From Bacilli bacterium (GTDB lineage Bacteria > Bacillota_I > Bacilli_A > RFN20 > CAG-826), in contig JAGAHY010000033.1 of the NCBI GenBank assembly GCA_017626815.1, positions 1 to 35,914 on the forward strand: a stretch of DNA of 35,914 nt, in the 5' to 3' direction. Position 1 is the stretch's first letter, and every line of letters starts with the position of its first letter. Below the pieces are notes generated by a model, which saw only the letters and a list, made by a program, of their open reading frames with translations, did not search any database and was not told the origin of the DNA. Position numbers and translations under genes: made by a program. This document shows, one piece after another, positions 16,031-23,757 of this stretch.

Positions 16031-16059
16031 AAAATCCCGCCTAAAAGTGGGATTTTTTT
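16031..16059 (+). terminator. Terminator of the amino-sugar operon
   Basis: AAAATCCC (16031-16038) pairs with GGGATTTT (16049-16056), loop of 10 bases, T run to 16059. It lies 7 bases after the nahK stop. Confidence 0.85.
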
Positions 16060-16079
16060 GAAAGAATAACAGCATCACT

Positions 16080-16718
16080 ATGGCTACGAAATTACGTGGA
16101 ATTCGCAATGGACTCATCCGCTATGTCGAGGAAACAATACTCCCTAGCTATGAAGGAGTGGACACCGCCCATGGCCTAGAACATATTCTTACCGTGACGA
16201 AAAACGCCCTGAGCATTACGAAGCATTATAATGTGGACCCTGAACTTGTTTATGTCATTGCCAGTTACCATGATATCGGAATCCGTTTTGGGCGCGACGA
16301 TCATCATTTGACCTCGGGCAAATGGCTTTATGATGACTCTACTCTTCGCAATTTCTTCTCCGAGGAAGAAATTTTGCTGATGAAAGAAGCGGTTGAGGAT
16401 CATCGCGCAAGCAGCAAACACCCTCCTCGCAGCATCTATGGCGCGATTATCGCCGAAGCGGACCGTGACTTAAGCCCAAATCACGTTATTGAGCGTTGCG
16501 CCCAATTTGCCATCGCCCATAATCCTGAAGCCGATCATGAACGTCTTGTTCAGATTTGCTTAAGTCACTTGAAAGAAAAATATGGCGATGGCGGATATCT
16601 TAAGCTATACCTATACGCCCCATCAAATGTTGAAGGGCTAAAGACCATACGCGCCCTTTTACGTGAAGACAAGATGGAACCAAAGGTGCAAGAAGCATTA
16701 AGAAAATTCGGTCATTGA
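16080..16718 (+). CDS. HD-domain phosphohydrolase
   Basis: The 212-residue protein contains an HD domain: first metal His in DTAHGLEHILTV, paired His-Asp in IASYHDIGI, further His in DDHHLTSG and VEDHRASSKHP, and the final acidic ligand in IIAEADRDL. Such proteins are metal-dependent phosphohydrolases acting on nucleotides or other phosphates; the substrate is not evident. The ATG at 16080 follows the nahK terminator by 20 bases with no Shine-Dalgarno sequence, so it may be translated from a very short or absent leader. It converges on the thioesterase operon. Confidence 0.85.
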   Translation: MATKLRGIRNGLIRYVEETILPSYEGVDTAHGLEHILTVTKNALSITKHYNVDPELVYVIASYHDIGIRFGRDDHHLTSGKWLYDDSTLRNFFSEEEILLMKEAVEDHRASSKHPPRSIYGAIIAEADRDLSPNHVIERCAQFAIAHNPEADHERLVQICLSHLKEKYGDGGYLKLYLYAPSNVEGLKTIRALLREDKMEPKVQEALRKFGH

Positions 16719-16755
16719 AGTACATTCAAAGCATTCTTCAAAACATATAAGAAAT

Positions 16756-16775
16756 CAAAAAAGGATGATATTTCC
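16756..16775 (-). terminator. Weak terminator of the thioesterase operon
   Basis: On the minus strand AGGA (16775-16772) can pair with TCCT (16764-16761), followed by a run of T (16760-16756). The stem is only four pairs. Confidence 0.35.
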
Positions 16776-16784
16776 TGCTTTTGC

Positions 16785-17489
16785 TTAGTCAAAGATCAAC
16801 TTTGCGTTGAAGTTTGGAGAGGAGAAGTAGTAAGAACCTTGATCCATTCCGTATTTGAGAATTAGTCTCTCGCCCAGCGGGACTTCTTTTTTGAAGGTGA
16901 CACAGAGCTCTTTTGGATGCTTGGCGCTGATTTCCTCAAGGGACAACAGATCCATCATCAAATCGATGTAGGAAGCATTGTTGAGATGGCCATTGATGTC
17001 GCAGAGAGAATAAGTGGCGTTGAAGGAGGCTAATTGGGATAACATAGGCATCGGAATCATCATGAGTGGCGGTAATTGATCCGGACGATCTTCCCCGGCG
17101 ATAATGATGCCATATTCCCTGGGATCGACTAGCTCACGATCTTTTTCATCGATAAGGCCCCACATGGAGTTGCCTTCGACTAAAACGTTGCCTTCCTTGT
17201 CTTTCAGCAGAAGCTGCCTTGGGAAGAAATAGTGGAGCATGCTTCCGGGGTAACATTCGACGTGAATGGTTTCGTCATATACGGGAAGCCGCTGGACTTT
17301 TAGACGCAGCGAAAGCACGACCCAAAGCAAACCTTTATCCAAGGTCTTATCTCTGCCCATGCCTAAGAGCTCGGTATGTTTAATACAGCATTGCTGAAAA
17401 AGCCTGCAAATCTCGGATAAACGGAACTGACGTTTAAAATCCACGTGTTCCGCGCGCAAGGTCATGTCAAATTCGTAAGTAGCGGGCAT
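16785..17489 (-). CDS. Acyl-ACP thioesterase (FatA/FatB-like double hotdog)
   Basis: The 234-residue protein has two hotdog repeats. The first holds LLWVVLSLRLKVQRLPVYDE and the central helix region. The second holds DINGHLNNASYIDLM with D164, N166 and H168 in the DxNxH arrangement of acyl-ACP thioesterases. It should hydrolyse acyl groups from acyl carrier protein, releasing free fatty acid. No signal peptide. It starts 1 base after the stop of the ACP gene, so it is coupled to it. Its partner is probably that dedicated ACP, and with the ligase upstream the three could load and unload fatty acids (inference). Confidence 0.85.
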   Translation of the reverse strand: MPATYEFDMTLRAEHVDFKRQFRLSEICRLFQQCCIKHTELLGMGRDKTLDKGLLWVVLSLRLKVQRLPVYDETIHVECYPGSMLHYFFPRQLLLKDKEGNVLVEGNSMWGLIDEKDRELVDPREYGIIIAGEDRPDQLPPLMMIPMPMLSQLASFNATYSLCDINGHLNNASYIDLMMDLLSLEEISAKHPKELCVTFKKEVPLGERLILKYGMDQGSYYFSSPNFNAKLIFD

Positions 17490-17490
17490 G

Positions 17491-17742
17491 TTACTTTTTG
17501 CTGAGTTCTTTTTCGACCGCGTCGACGATGTCGTTGAGGGTCGTCATCTTCTCCCATTTACGCTTGGGGATGGAGATGCCAAAGGCGGACTCAATCTTGC
17601 AAACGACATAGATGAACGTCATGGAGTCAAATCCGGCTTCGTTATTGATTCGAGAATCGGGTTTGATGTCGGCATTTTCGAATCCGGGCATGTTGGTTTT
17701 AATCAGCGCGATGACTTTATCGGCAATTTCTTCACGGGTCAT
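17491..17742 (-). CDS. Stand-alone acyl carrier protein
   Basis: 83 residues, the size of AcpP-type proteins. The phosphopantetheine attachment Ser is S40 in GFDSMTFIYVVCKIE (the usual DSL is DSM here), followed by the acidic recognition helix FGISIPKRKWEKMTTLNDIV. The surface around helix II is more basic than in typical AcpP, which suggests special partners rather than general fatty acid synthesis. AAAGGAG lies before the ATG, and the first codons overlap the ligase stop (ATGA). It needs a phosphopantetheinyl transferase from elsewhere in the genome. Confidence 0.87.
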   Translation of the reverse strand: MTREEIADKVIALIKTNMPGFENADIKPDSRINNEAGFDSMTFIYVVCKIESAFGISIPKRKWEKMTTLNDIVDAVEKELSKK

Positions 17743-19082
17743 GGCAAGAATTCTCCTTTAAGCGTCGGCAGCAGGTAACGCTGGACCTTGTTGGAAGCGG
17801 TCCGTGGGAGCGGCTCACTGACGACGACGACTTTCGCGATTTTATGGGATAAGGGATAGTGCTGATTGAAAGAATCGATGCGGTTACGGATGTTATGTTG
17901 ACGCACGATATATAGGGCGATTTTGCCATCTTCGGCTTGGGAAATAGCGAAGTCGCTGTCGATGGGTAAATAGGTCGCGAGCTCGCCTTCGTATTCGGGG
18001 ATATAGAGCTTGCTGCCGTCATCAAAAACGAGGATCTCTTTTTTCCTGCCGATTAAATAGAGGAAACCATCTTTGATTTGGCCTAAGTCACCGGTATGAA
18101 GATAACCGTCGCGCAAGACTTCCGCGGTCGCTTCAGGGGAATCGAAATAGCCTTTCATGATGGTGGTATCGCAATGGACGAGGATTTCGCCATCGCCGGC
18201 AATCTTCAACTCGTAATCCGGACAGATGGACATGGCCCTGGGGTCGTCGCCGATGGATAAGGCGATGCCCGAACTTGTTTCGGTTAGCCCATAACCATAG
18301 CTCACGCGAATACCGCTATCTTTTAATTCTTTTAAGATGGTGTCGGAACAGCTGCCCGCGCCGATTAAGGCGAGTTTGAGCTCGGGGTTCAATAATTGCT
18401 TGGCGACCAAAAAGCCAGCCATTTGGGGAACCAGGGAAGTGACGGTGGGCTTAAAGAAGACAAAATCTGAGAAGATTGTCCTTACTCCGCCGCCAAGCTG
18501 CACACTCGCGCCGAAAGATAACGGCCATAGCAAGGCGCAGACAAACCCGAAAACATGGTTTAACGGAAGCAAAGACAAGAACCGATCTTTGCGGGACAAG
18601 GGGAGCATGCAGCCGCCGTTATAAGCGGAAGAACATAGCCGCGCCTCGTCCAATACGACGGCCATGGCCATCGAAGTGGTGCCCGAGGTGAAAAACAAGA
18701 TATCGTTGTCCGCCTCGGCGGAATCCAGGGCCAAACATGGGGATAATTCTTCCACCAACTCATCATCGCCATATAGCTTCGAAACGCCGGTGGCTTCGAC
18801 TTGCGCGGACAAGGTTTCTAGCGAATCATGTTCGCCTAACATCACCAACCGCCTTTTTCCCGCCAATGCGAAAATGGCGACGATGGTCTCGAGCTTGCTT
18901 CCGCAAATCACGCCAACGCAATGCTCTTTTGGAAGCGGGAAAGCATCGATTTTTTCGAGCAGCTGCGCGTAAGTGCAAAACAAAACGCGGCCCTTTTCTT
19001 GCCACGAAAAAGCGATGGAACTAGGCTCGGCAGAAGACAAAATGTCGTGAAAGGAGTGGCGACGTATAACCATCTTGCTCAT
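17739..19082 (-). CDS. AMP-dependent acyl ligase (acyl-ACP synthetase-like)
   Basis: About 447 residues, ANL superfamily. Motifs: phosphate loop FFTSGTTSMAMAVVLD (the usual G-x-P-K end is replaced), SLLPLNHVFGFVCALLWPLS, GYGLTETSSGIALS, YLHTGDLGQIKDGFLYLIGRKKE and the C-terminal catalytic Lys region LPRTASNKVQR. It should activate a carboxylic acid as acyl-AMP and transfer it to a thiol, most likely on the ACP encoded directly downstream. TTG 19094, ATG 19082 and ATG 19073 are possible starts; none has a Shine-Dalgarno sequence, and a TAATAT 7 bases before 19073 suggests a leaderless start there. It is shorter than long-chain acyl-CoA ligases. Confidence 0.82.
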   Translation of the reverse strand: MSKMVIRRHSFHDILSSAEPSSIAFSWQEKGRVLFCTYAQLLEKIDAFPLPKEHCVGVICGSKLETIVAIFALAGKRRLVMLGEHDSLETLSAQVEATGVSKLYGDDELVEELSPCLALDSAEADNDILFFTSGTTSMAMAVVLDEARLCSSAYNGGCMLPLSRKDRFLSLLPLNHVFGFVCALLWPLSFGASVQLGGGVRTIFSDFVFFKPTVTSLVPQMAGFLVAKQLLNPELKLALIGAGSCSDTILKELKDSGIRVSYGYGLTETSSGIALSIGDDPRAMSICPDYELKIAGDGEILVHCDTTIMKGYFDSPEATAEVLRDGYLHTGDLGQIKDGFLYLIGRKKEILVFDDGSKLYIPEYEGELATYLPIDSDFAISQAEDGKIALYIVRQHNIRNRIDSFNQHYPLSHKIAKVVVVSEPLPRTASNKVQRYLLPTLKGEFLP

Positions 19083-19186
19083 ATTAAATGACAAGGACAG
19101 GAAAAATTCAATTTAAAACCGCGGATTGCTCATGGATATGCGCATTTACGCAAAAGCCAATCCTATCCTATGGGAAAATCATCTAT

Positions 19187-19214
19187 TTGATTTGCTGTTC
19201 GCAGGACTTACAAT
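19187..19214 (+). promoter_or_regulatory. Promoter of the fatty acid isomerase operon
   Basis: TTGATT (19187-19192) and TACAAT (19209-19214) with a 16-base spacer, in the 160-base divergent region between the acyl ligase and isomerase genes. A leader of about 36 bases carries AAAGGA (19245-19250), 6 bases before the ATG. Confidence 0.55.
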
Positions 19215-19256
19215 AATGCCAACAAGCATTCCATAGAATCATCGAAAGGAACTTCA

Positions 19257-20681
19257 ATGGATAAAAATATTCGAATTGCCATCATTGGTGGTGGCCCCGC
19301 TGGCCTTGGCGCCGGTATGTACCTGGAGAAGAAAGGGTACGAGAACTATGTCATTTTCGAAAAGACTGACCACGTCGGCGGAAAATGCCACTCGCCCACC
19401 CACAATGGCAAACGTTACGAAATGGGCGCGATCATGGGCGTCCCTTCTTATTATGCCGTCCACGATATGGAAGTTTTCGGCGGCGTGACCCACGATGGCC
19501 CTAGACTACATCGCACCTACCGCCTCCCCAACGGCAAACCGGATACCCGTTTCGATAAGAAACTCTTCAATATCCCCCATCTTCTTAAGCTGAAGAAGCA
19601 GATCAAGAAGTTCGGTGAAATCCTCGAAACCAAATACAAAGGCTATGACATTTGCGGCCACCGCGGCGTCTCCGAAGGCCGTTATGAAGGCTACGCCGTC
19701 TCCGAGGCCCGCGAACCGGTCTCCGGCGTCAACCCCAATTTGAAGGACCTCGCGCTGCCGTTTAAGAAATTCGTCGAAATGAACGGCGTGCCTCTGGTCT
19801 CCGAGATCTGGGTCCAGCCGTTTACCTCCTTCGGCTATGGTTATTTCGACGAAATACCAGCCGCCTATGTCCTTAAATATTTGGACTTCCAGACGATGAT
19901 GAACTTCGTCAACGTCAACCTTTGGACCTGGAAAGATGGCACGCAGAGCATCTACGAAGCCGTCAATAAGAAACTCAAAAACCCCGCAAGGCTCAACTCC
20001 GCGATCACTAAGATCGTCCGCGGTGACAAAGTTACCATCACGGTCAATGGCAAAGAAGAAGTCTTCGACAAGCTCATCATCACCGCGCCTTTGCAAGTCG
20101 GCACCATCAATAATCCCGTCGCCCAAGGCTTGGACTCCTACCTTGACGTCACCGACGAGGAGCGCGCCCTCTTCTCCAAAATCGACTACGAACGTTACCA
20201 CACGATGGCCTACATCACCGCGCCGGAAAATTACCCTGAAGCCTCCTTCTATGTCGTCGACAATATGACCCCGGAGACGCTTGGCCACGGCATGGTGTTC
20301 TACATGCGCTGGGGCAATGAGCCCGATCAACCGTTGGTCTCCTATGTCCTTCGCAAACATAAGAATCCCGGCGAAACCGTCGAAGCTTATAAGGCCCGCC
20401 CCGAGCTCGAGTACGAGGCCACCAAGAACACCGTCTTGGAAGACATCGCCCAACTGGGCATCCCGCCGATCAAGGAAGGTGGCAAGGACAAGATCATCTA
20501 CGAGTTCCAAGCCTATTATTTCCCGCATGTCTTCTCCGAGGATTACGCCAACGGCTGGTACGAGAAGGTCGAGGCGATGCAAGGTAAGAACAATACCTAC
20601 TACGCCGGCGAAATCATGTCCTTTGGCGACATGGACGAGACCGTCGAATATTCGCACGACCTCGTTGAACGTTTCTTCTAA
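19257..20681 (+). CDS. Polyunsaturated fatty acid isomerase-like flavoprotein
   Basis: The 474-residue flavoprotein is of the amine oxidase/PAI type. FAD is bound by IAIIGGGPAGLGAGMYL (about 7-23) with the ribose Glu in VIFEKTDHVGGKC. From memory of the Cutibacterium acnes PAI sequence, many blocks agree: CHSP and RYEMGAIMGVPSY near the N-terminus, FTSFGYGYFDEIPAAYVLKY, LWTWKDGTQSIYE, and the C-terminal YYFPHVFSEDYANGWYEKVE plus YYAGEIMSFGDMDE. PAI converts linoleic acid to trans-10,cis-12 conjugated linoleic acid by internal hydride transfer. This protein is about 50 residues longer, with an extra segment near residues 135-160 (HRGVSEGRYEGYAVSE). It heads an operon with two redox proteins. 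Codon use is strongly biased, so high expression is likely. Confidence 0.88.
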   Translation: MDKNIRIAIIGGGPAGLGAGMYLEKKGYENYVIFEKTDHVGGKCHSPTHNGKRYEMGAIMGVPSYYAVHDMEVFGGVTHDGPRLHRTYRLPNGKPDTRFDKKLFNIPHLLKLKKQIKKFGEILETKYKGYDICGHRGVSEGRYEGYAVSEAREPVSGVNPNLKDLALPFKKFVEMNGVPLVSEIWVQPFTSFGYGYFDEIPAAYVLKYLDFQTMMNFVNVNLWTWKDGTQSIYEAVNKKLKNPARLNSAITKIVRGDKVTITVNGKEEVFDKLIITAPLQVGTINNPVAQGLDSYLDVTDEERALFSKIDYERYHTMAYITAPENYPEASFYVVDNMTPETLGHGMVFYMRWGNEPDQPLVSYVLRKHKNPGETVEAYKARPELEYEATKNTVLEDIAQLGIPPIKEGGKDKIIYEFQAYYFPHVFSEDYANGWYEKVEAMQGKNNTYYAGEIMSFGDMDETVEYSHDLVERFF

Positions 20682-20696
20682 CTTCAAATTCTTCTG

Positions 20697-20726
20697 GCAA
20701 AGGGGAGGAGTGTTCCGCCCCTTTGC
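20697..20726 (+). terminator. Intercistronic hairpin / partial terminator
   Basis: GCAAAGGGG (20697-20705) pairs perfectly with CCCCTTTGC (20718-20726). A broken T tract (TCTTTATT) follows, so termination is probably partial. It would lower expression of the two downstream redox genes relative to the isomerase or stabilise the first part of the message. Confidence 0.6.
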
Positions 20727-20749
20727 TCTTTATTAGAAAGGACTGCGTT

Positions 20750-22330
20750 ATGGCAGAAAAAAGCAAATATTTTAAGGACCGTTACGACGTCATCGTGATC
20801 GGTGGCGCGCTGGCGGGCATGGCCTCTGCGCTGACGTTGGCCAACAAAGGCAAAAGCGTTCTCGTCCTCGAACAGCATAACCTCCCTGGCGGGGTGGCCA
20901 CGAGCTTCGTCCGCGGCGACGTCGAAATCGAGGGCACCCTCCACGAGATGATGTCCATCGGGCCGAAGGAATGTCCGCTAAAAATCCGCAAATTCTTCGA
21001 TGAGATGGGCGTCGATATCGAATGGCTCCGCGTCCCCGAGGCCTACCGCTTCGTCGACGGTAAGACCGGGACCGACGTCCTCGTCCATCCAGGCGACCAT
21101 GGCAACTTCGAGACCCCGGCGAAGGAAATCGCGGATGCCTGTGGGGACCCCGATGGCGCTTTGTATCGTAAAATTCTTGAGTTGTTGCAGCTTTGCAACA
21201 CGGTCTATAACTCCGTTAACGTGCTTTCCGTCACCCATATGTCCAAGGTGCAGATGTTGCTCAAACATGGCGAATTCGTCAAGACCGCCGGCTATAGCGC
21301 CAAAGAGGTCATCGATTCCTTCCACCTCCCCCAGAAAGCGGTGGACATCCTTAGCGCCTATTGGATTTATGTCGGCGACGTCTTGGAGAACCTGCCCTTC
21401 ACCGTGTGGGCCGTCTTGATGGCGGACTACCTCGGCTATGGCTCCTATGTGCCGAAGAAATTCTCCCACGAGATGTCTTTGAAGATGTGCGAGCGGGCCA
21501 GGGCCATGGGCGCACAGGTCGAATTTGGGCAAAGAGTCGACAAAATCCTCGTCAAAAACGGGCACGTCGAAGGCATCCGTTTGGCAAACGGCATCGAAAT
21601 CGCCGCCCGTTATGTGGTCTGCTCCGCCTACCCGGATAAAGCCTATACGCAGATGGTCGAGCCGCTAAGCGAAGTGCCGCCTGCTGCCTTAAAGTTCGTC
21701 AACGCCAAAACCATCGGGGTCACTTGTTTCTCCGTGGTCTTGTTGCTCGACAAGTCTCCCGAGGAACTTGGCATCAAGGACTATTCCACCTTCTATGCCG
21801 CCAAAGGCATGGACATGAAGGAAATCTGGAAAGAGGCCTCCACCGATGGGCCCTATAACTACATCACGTCCATCTGCACCAACCTCGCTAACCCTGGATG
21901 CTCCCCGAAAGGGACCTGCGTTTATTCCATCACCAACTTGCCGCGTCCGGAAGGCTGGTTTAACGTCACCGAGGAAAACTACGATGAGATGCGCCGCAAA
22001 AACGCCGAATATTTCATCGATATGGAATCCCAGCGCTTGGGCGTGAATTTGCGTGACCATATCTTGGAAATGGTCATCGAAACGCCAGTCACCATCAGCC
22101 ATTATACCGGCGCCTACCAAGGCTCGATCTACGGTTACATGCACACCATGGACGACCATATCGTGGCCAGGCTTCAAATGGGCGAGAAGGAAAACTTCAT
22201 CCAAGGCTTATCCTTCGCCGGCGCCCACCAGATTTCCGGGGATGGCATGGGGCCGGCGGTCACCAATGGCCGCAAAGGCGCCAAGATCATCCTCGACATG
22301 ATGGAAGAAGACGCCAAGGAGGGCAGATAA
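20750..22330 (+). CDS. Phytoene desaturase / retinol saturase-like FAD oxidoreductase
   Basis: 526 residues, close to CrtI/CrtISO/RetSat length. FAD-binding N-terminus VIVIGGALAGMASALTLA (the middle Gly of GxGxxG is Ala), ribose Glu in LVLEQHNLPGG, then GVATSF and a substrate-proximal EIEGTLHEMMS. The C-terminal FAD signature is GLSFAGAHQISGDGMGPAVTNGRK. The family includes enzymes that desaturate, isomerise or, in retinol saturase, reduce conjugated C=C bonds. In this operon reduction of the isomerase product is plausible (inference). ATG 20750 is preferred, with AAAGGA 7 bases upstream, over the frame opening at 20723, which lies in a hairpin. There is no signal peptide. Confidence 0.83.
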   Translation: MAEKSKYFKDRYDVIVIGGALAGMASALTLANKGKSVLVLEQHNLPGGVATSFVRGDVEIEGTLHEMMSIGPKECPLKIRKFFDEMGVDIEWLRVPEAYRFVDGKTGTDVLVHPGDHGNFETPAKEIADACGDPDGALYRKILELLQLCNTVYNSVNVLSVTHMSKVQMLLKHGEFVKTAGYSAKEVIDSFHLPQKAVDILSAYWIYVGDVLENLPFTVWAVLMADYLGYGSYVPKKFSHEMSLKMCERARAMGAQVEFGQRVDKILVKNGHVEGIRLANGIEIAARYVVCSAYPDKAYTQMVEPLSEVPPAALKFVNAKTIGVTCFSVVLLLDKSPEELGIKDYSTFYAAKGMDMKEIWKEASTDGPYNYITSICTNLANPGCSPKGTCVYSITNLPRPEGWFNVTEENYDEMRRKNAEYFIDMESQRLGVNLRDHILEMVIETPVTISHYTGAYQGSIYGYMHTMDDHIVARLQMGEKENFIQGLSFAGAHQISGDGMGPAVTNGRKGAKIILDMMEEDAKEGR

Positions 22331-22331
22331 C

Positions 22332-23507
22332 ATGAAAATCAAAGGTTTCCTAAAAGATGTCGGCGGCGCGGGACGCGTGACCAAGCGCCGGCAAGAAGTC
22401 TTCGATAACGCCTCCTCCTCACCTAAGCCCTATGACCCTATCGGGGCAGTGGCGAAGGCGCTTCACCCGGGTTTCCTCCGTTTTAAAGTGGAAGAAGTGC
22501 GCGTGGCCTCGCCCACGGCGAAGACCATCCGTTTCGTGGCACCGCATTTCCCCTATTTCATGGCCGGCCAATTCATGACCATCCGCCTCCAAATCGGCGA
22601 TTCCTTAGTCACGAGACCCTATTCCATTTCCTCCTCGCCATTCCAAACCCGCGGCGAGCATCCTTTCGTGGAGATCACCGTCCGCAAACCCCGCGCCGAT
22701 GGCTTCGTCGCCGACTATCTTTACGACAATGTCAAAGTCGGGGACGAATTCGAAGGCGAAGTCGGTTTAGGCGAATTCCATTATGATGCCATCCGCGACG
22801 CCAAAAACGTCGTCGCTTTGGCTGGCGGATCGGGCATCACGCCATTCCTTTCGATGGCGAGGGAAATCGCCTTTGGCAAGCTCGACATGAACCTGACGAT
22901 TCTATTTGGCTCGGTCAGCGAAGAGGACATCATCCTCCGCGAAGAGCTGGAGAAGTGCGTCTGCGACAAAGTCAACGTCGTTCACGTCCTTTCGGGCGAT
23001 AATCCCAACTGGAAAGGCGAAAAAGGTTTCATCAACGCCGAGCTCATCCAAAAATATACCCATGGTGACACGACTTATTTCGTCTGCGGCCCCCAGGCCA
23101 TGTACGACTTCGTGCGCAAGGAATTGGAAAAGCTCAAAGTGCCAGCTCGGCGCATCCGCTTCGAAGTCTTTGGCACGCCACGGGACATCACCAAAGCCGA
23201 AGGATTCCCGCTCGACAAAGCGGATAAGACCTTCGAGTTGACCGTGGTCCAAGGCATCCATGAGACCGTCATCCCAGCCAAAGCCACCGAACCCATCGCC
23301 GTCGCGTTAGAACGCTCTGGGCTAAAAGTCCATACGGCGTGCCGCTCTGGCGCGTGTGGATTCTGCCGCGTCTTGGTCCTAGAGGGCGACTTCTTCGTCT
23401 GTCCCACGGGCGATGGGAGAAGGGCAGCCGATAAGGATTTTGGCTATGTCCATTCCTGCGCGACCTATCCGTTAAGCAACATCAAAATAAAGCTGAATAT
23501 CGAATAA
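22332..23507 (+). CDS. Ferredoxin reductase-like protein with FAD, NAD(P) and [2Fe-2S] domains
   Basis: 391 residues: an unusual basic N-terminal extension of about 50 residues, an FAD domain with RPYSISSSPF, an NAD(P) domain with LAGGSGITPFLSMA and FVCGPQAMYDFV, and a C-terminal plant-type ferredoxin domain with CRSGACGFC plus a fourth Cys in HSCATYPL. It takes electrons from NAD(P)H to FAD to the iron-sulfur centre and passes them to a partner. Being last in the operon, 1 base after the saturase-like gene stop (GGAGGG 8 bases before its ATG), it is the obvious electron donor for that enzyme. Several reductase/ferredoxin-fused families share this order, so the exact partner is an inference. 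Confidence 0.87.
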   Translation: MKIKGFLKDVGGAGRVTKRRQEVFDNASSSPKPYDPIGAVAKALHPGFLRFKVEEVRVASPTAKTIRFVAPHFPYFMAGQFMTIRLQIGDSLVTRPYSISSSPFQTRGEHPFVEITVRKPRADGFVADYLYDNVKVGDEFEGEVGLGEFHYDAIRDAKNVVALAGGSGITPFLSMAREIAFGKLDMNLTILFGSVSEEDIILREELEKCVCDKVNVVHVLSGDNPNWKGEKGFINAELIQKYTHGDTTYFVCGPQAMYDFVRKELEKLKVPARRIRFEVFGTPRDITKAEGFPLDKADKTFELTVVQGIHETVIPAKATEPIAVALERSGLKVHTACRSGACGFCRVLVLEGDFFVCPTGDGRRAADKDFGYVHSCATYPLSNIKIKLNIE

Positions 23508-23519
23508 TACAAGTGCGTC

Positions 23520-23550
23520 AAAGGCGGGGCGAGAAATCGTTCCGCCTTTT
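23520..23550 (+). terminator. Terminator of the isomerase operon
   Basis: AAAGGCGG (23520-23527) pairs with CCGCCTTT (23542-23549) and runs into TTTT. Confidence 0.75.
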
Positions 23551-23654
23551 AAAATAAGGGTCTTTTGCGGGGATAATACCGTTTTTTCCTCATTAACGAT
23601 AATTGATGCTCATCTTTAGCGCTTTTGCAGCGCAACCACTTTTATGATAGTGCC

Positions 23655-23728
23655 ATAAGCAAGAAAGTTAGCGCAACTTGCGGAATCATAAAATTTGGGG
23701 GAGAGGGTTGCTTCGGCAACCCTTTTTT
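23655..23728 (+). ncRNA. Possible short RNA ending in a perfect terminator
   Basis: TATGAT (23643-23648) could start a transcript near 23655. The stretch can fold a hairpin (AAGTT/AACTT at about 23665-23679), then a purine-rich linker, then the strong GGGTTGC-TTCG-GCAACCC terminator with T6. No coding frame is present. No good -35 is seen, so this is tentative; the terminator could merely back up the one at 23520. Confidence 0.3.
23705..23728 (+). terminator. Perfect tetraloop terminator
   Basis: GGGTTGC (23705-23711), loop TTCG, GCAACCC (23716-23722), then TTTTTT (23723-23728). Confidence 0.9.
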
Positions 23729-23745
23729 GAGACTGCATAAGGGTT

Positions 23746-23751
23746 TATAAT
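23746..23751 (+). promoter_or_regulatory. -10 element predicting leaderless mRNA
   Basis: TATAAT ends exactly 6 bases before the ATG at 23758, placing the A of ATG at +1. It follows a perfect terminator by 17 bases. Confidence 0.65.
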
Positions 23752-23757
23752 TCCGAT

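Noticed and set aside
19506..20687. Long minus-strand open frame of 393 codons opposite the isomerase gene
   Set aside because: It is a shadow of C-ending codons on the plus strand; composition is abnormal (very rich in Gly, Val, Asp) and there is no known domain or ribosome binding site.
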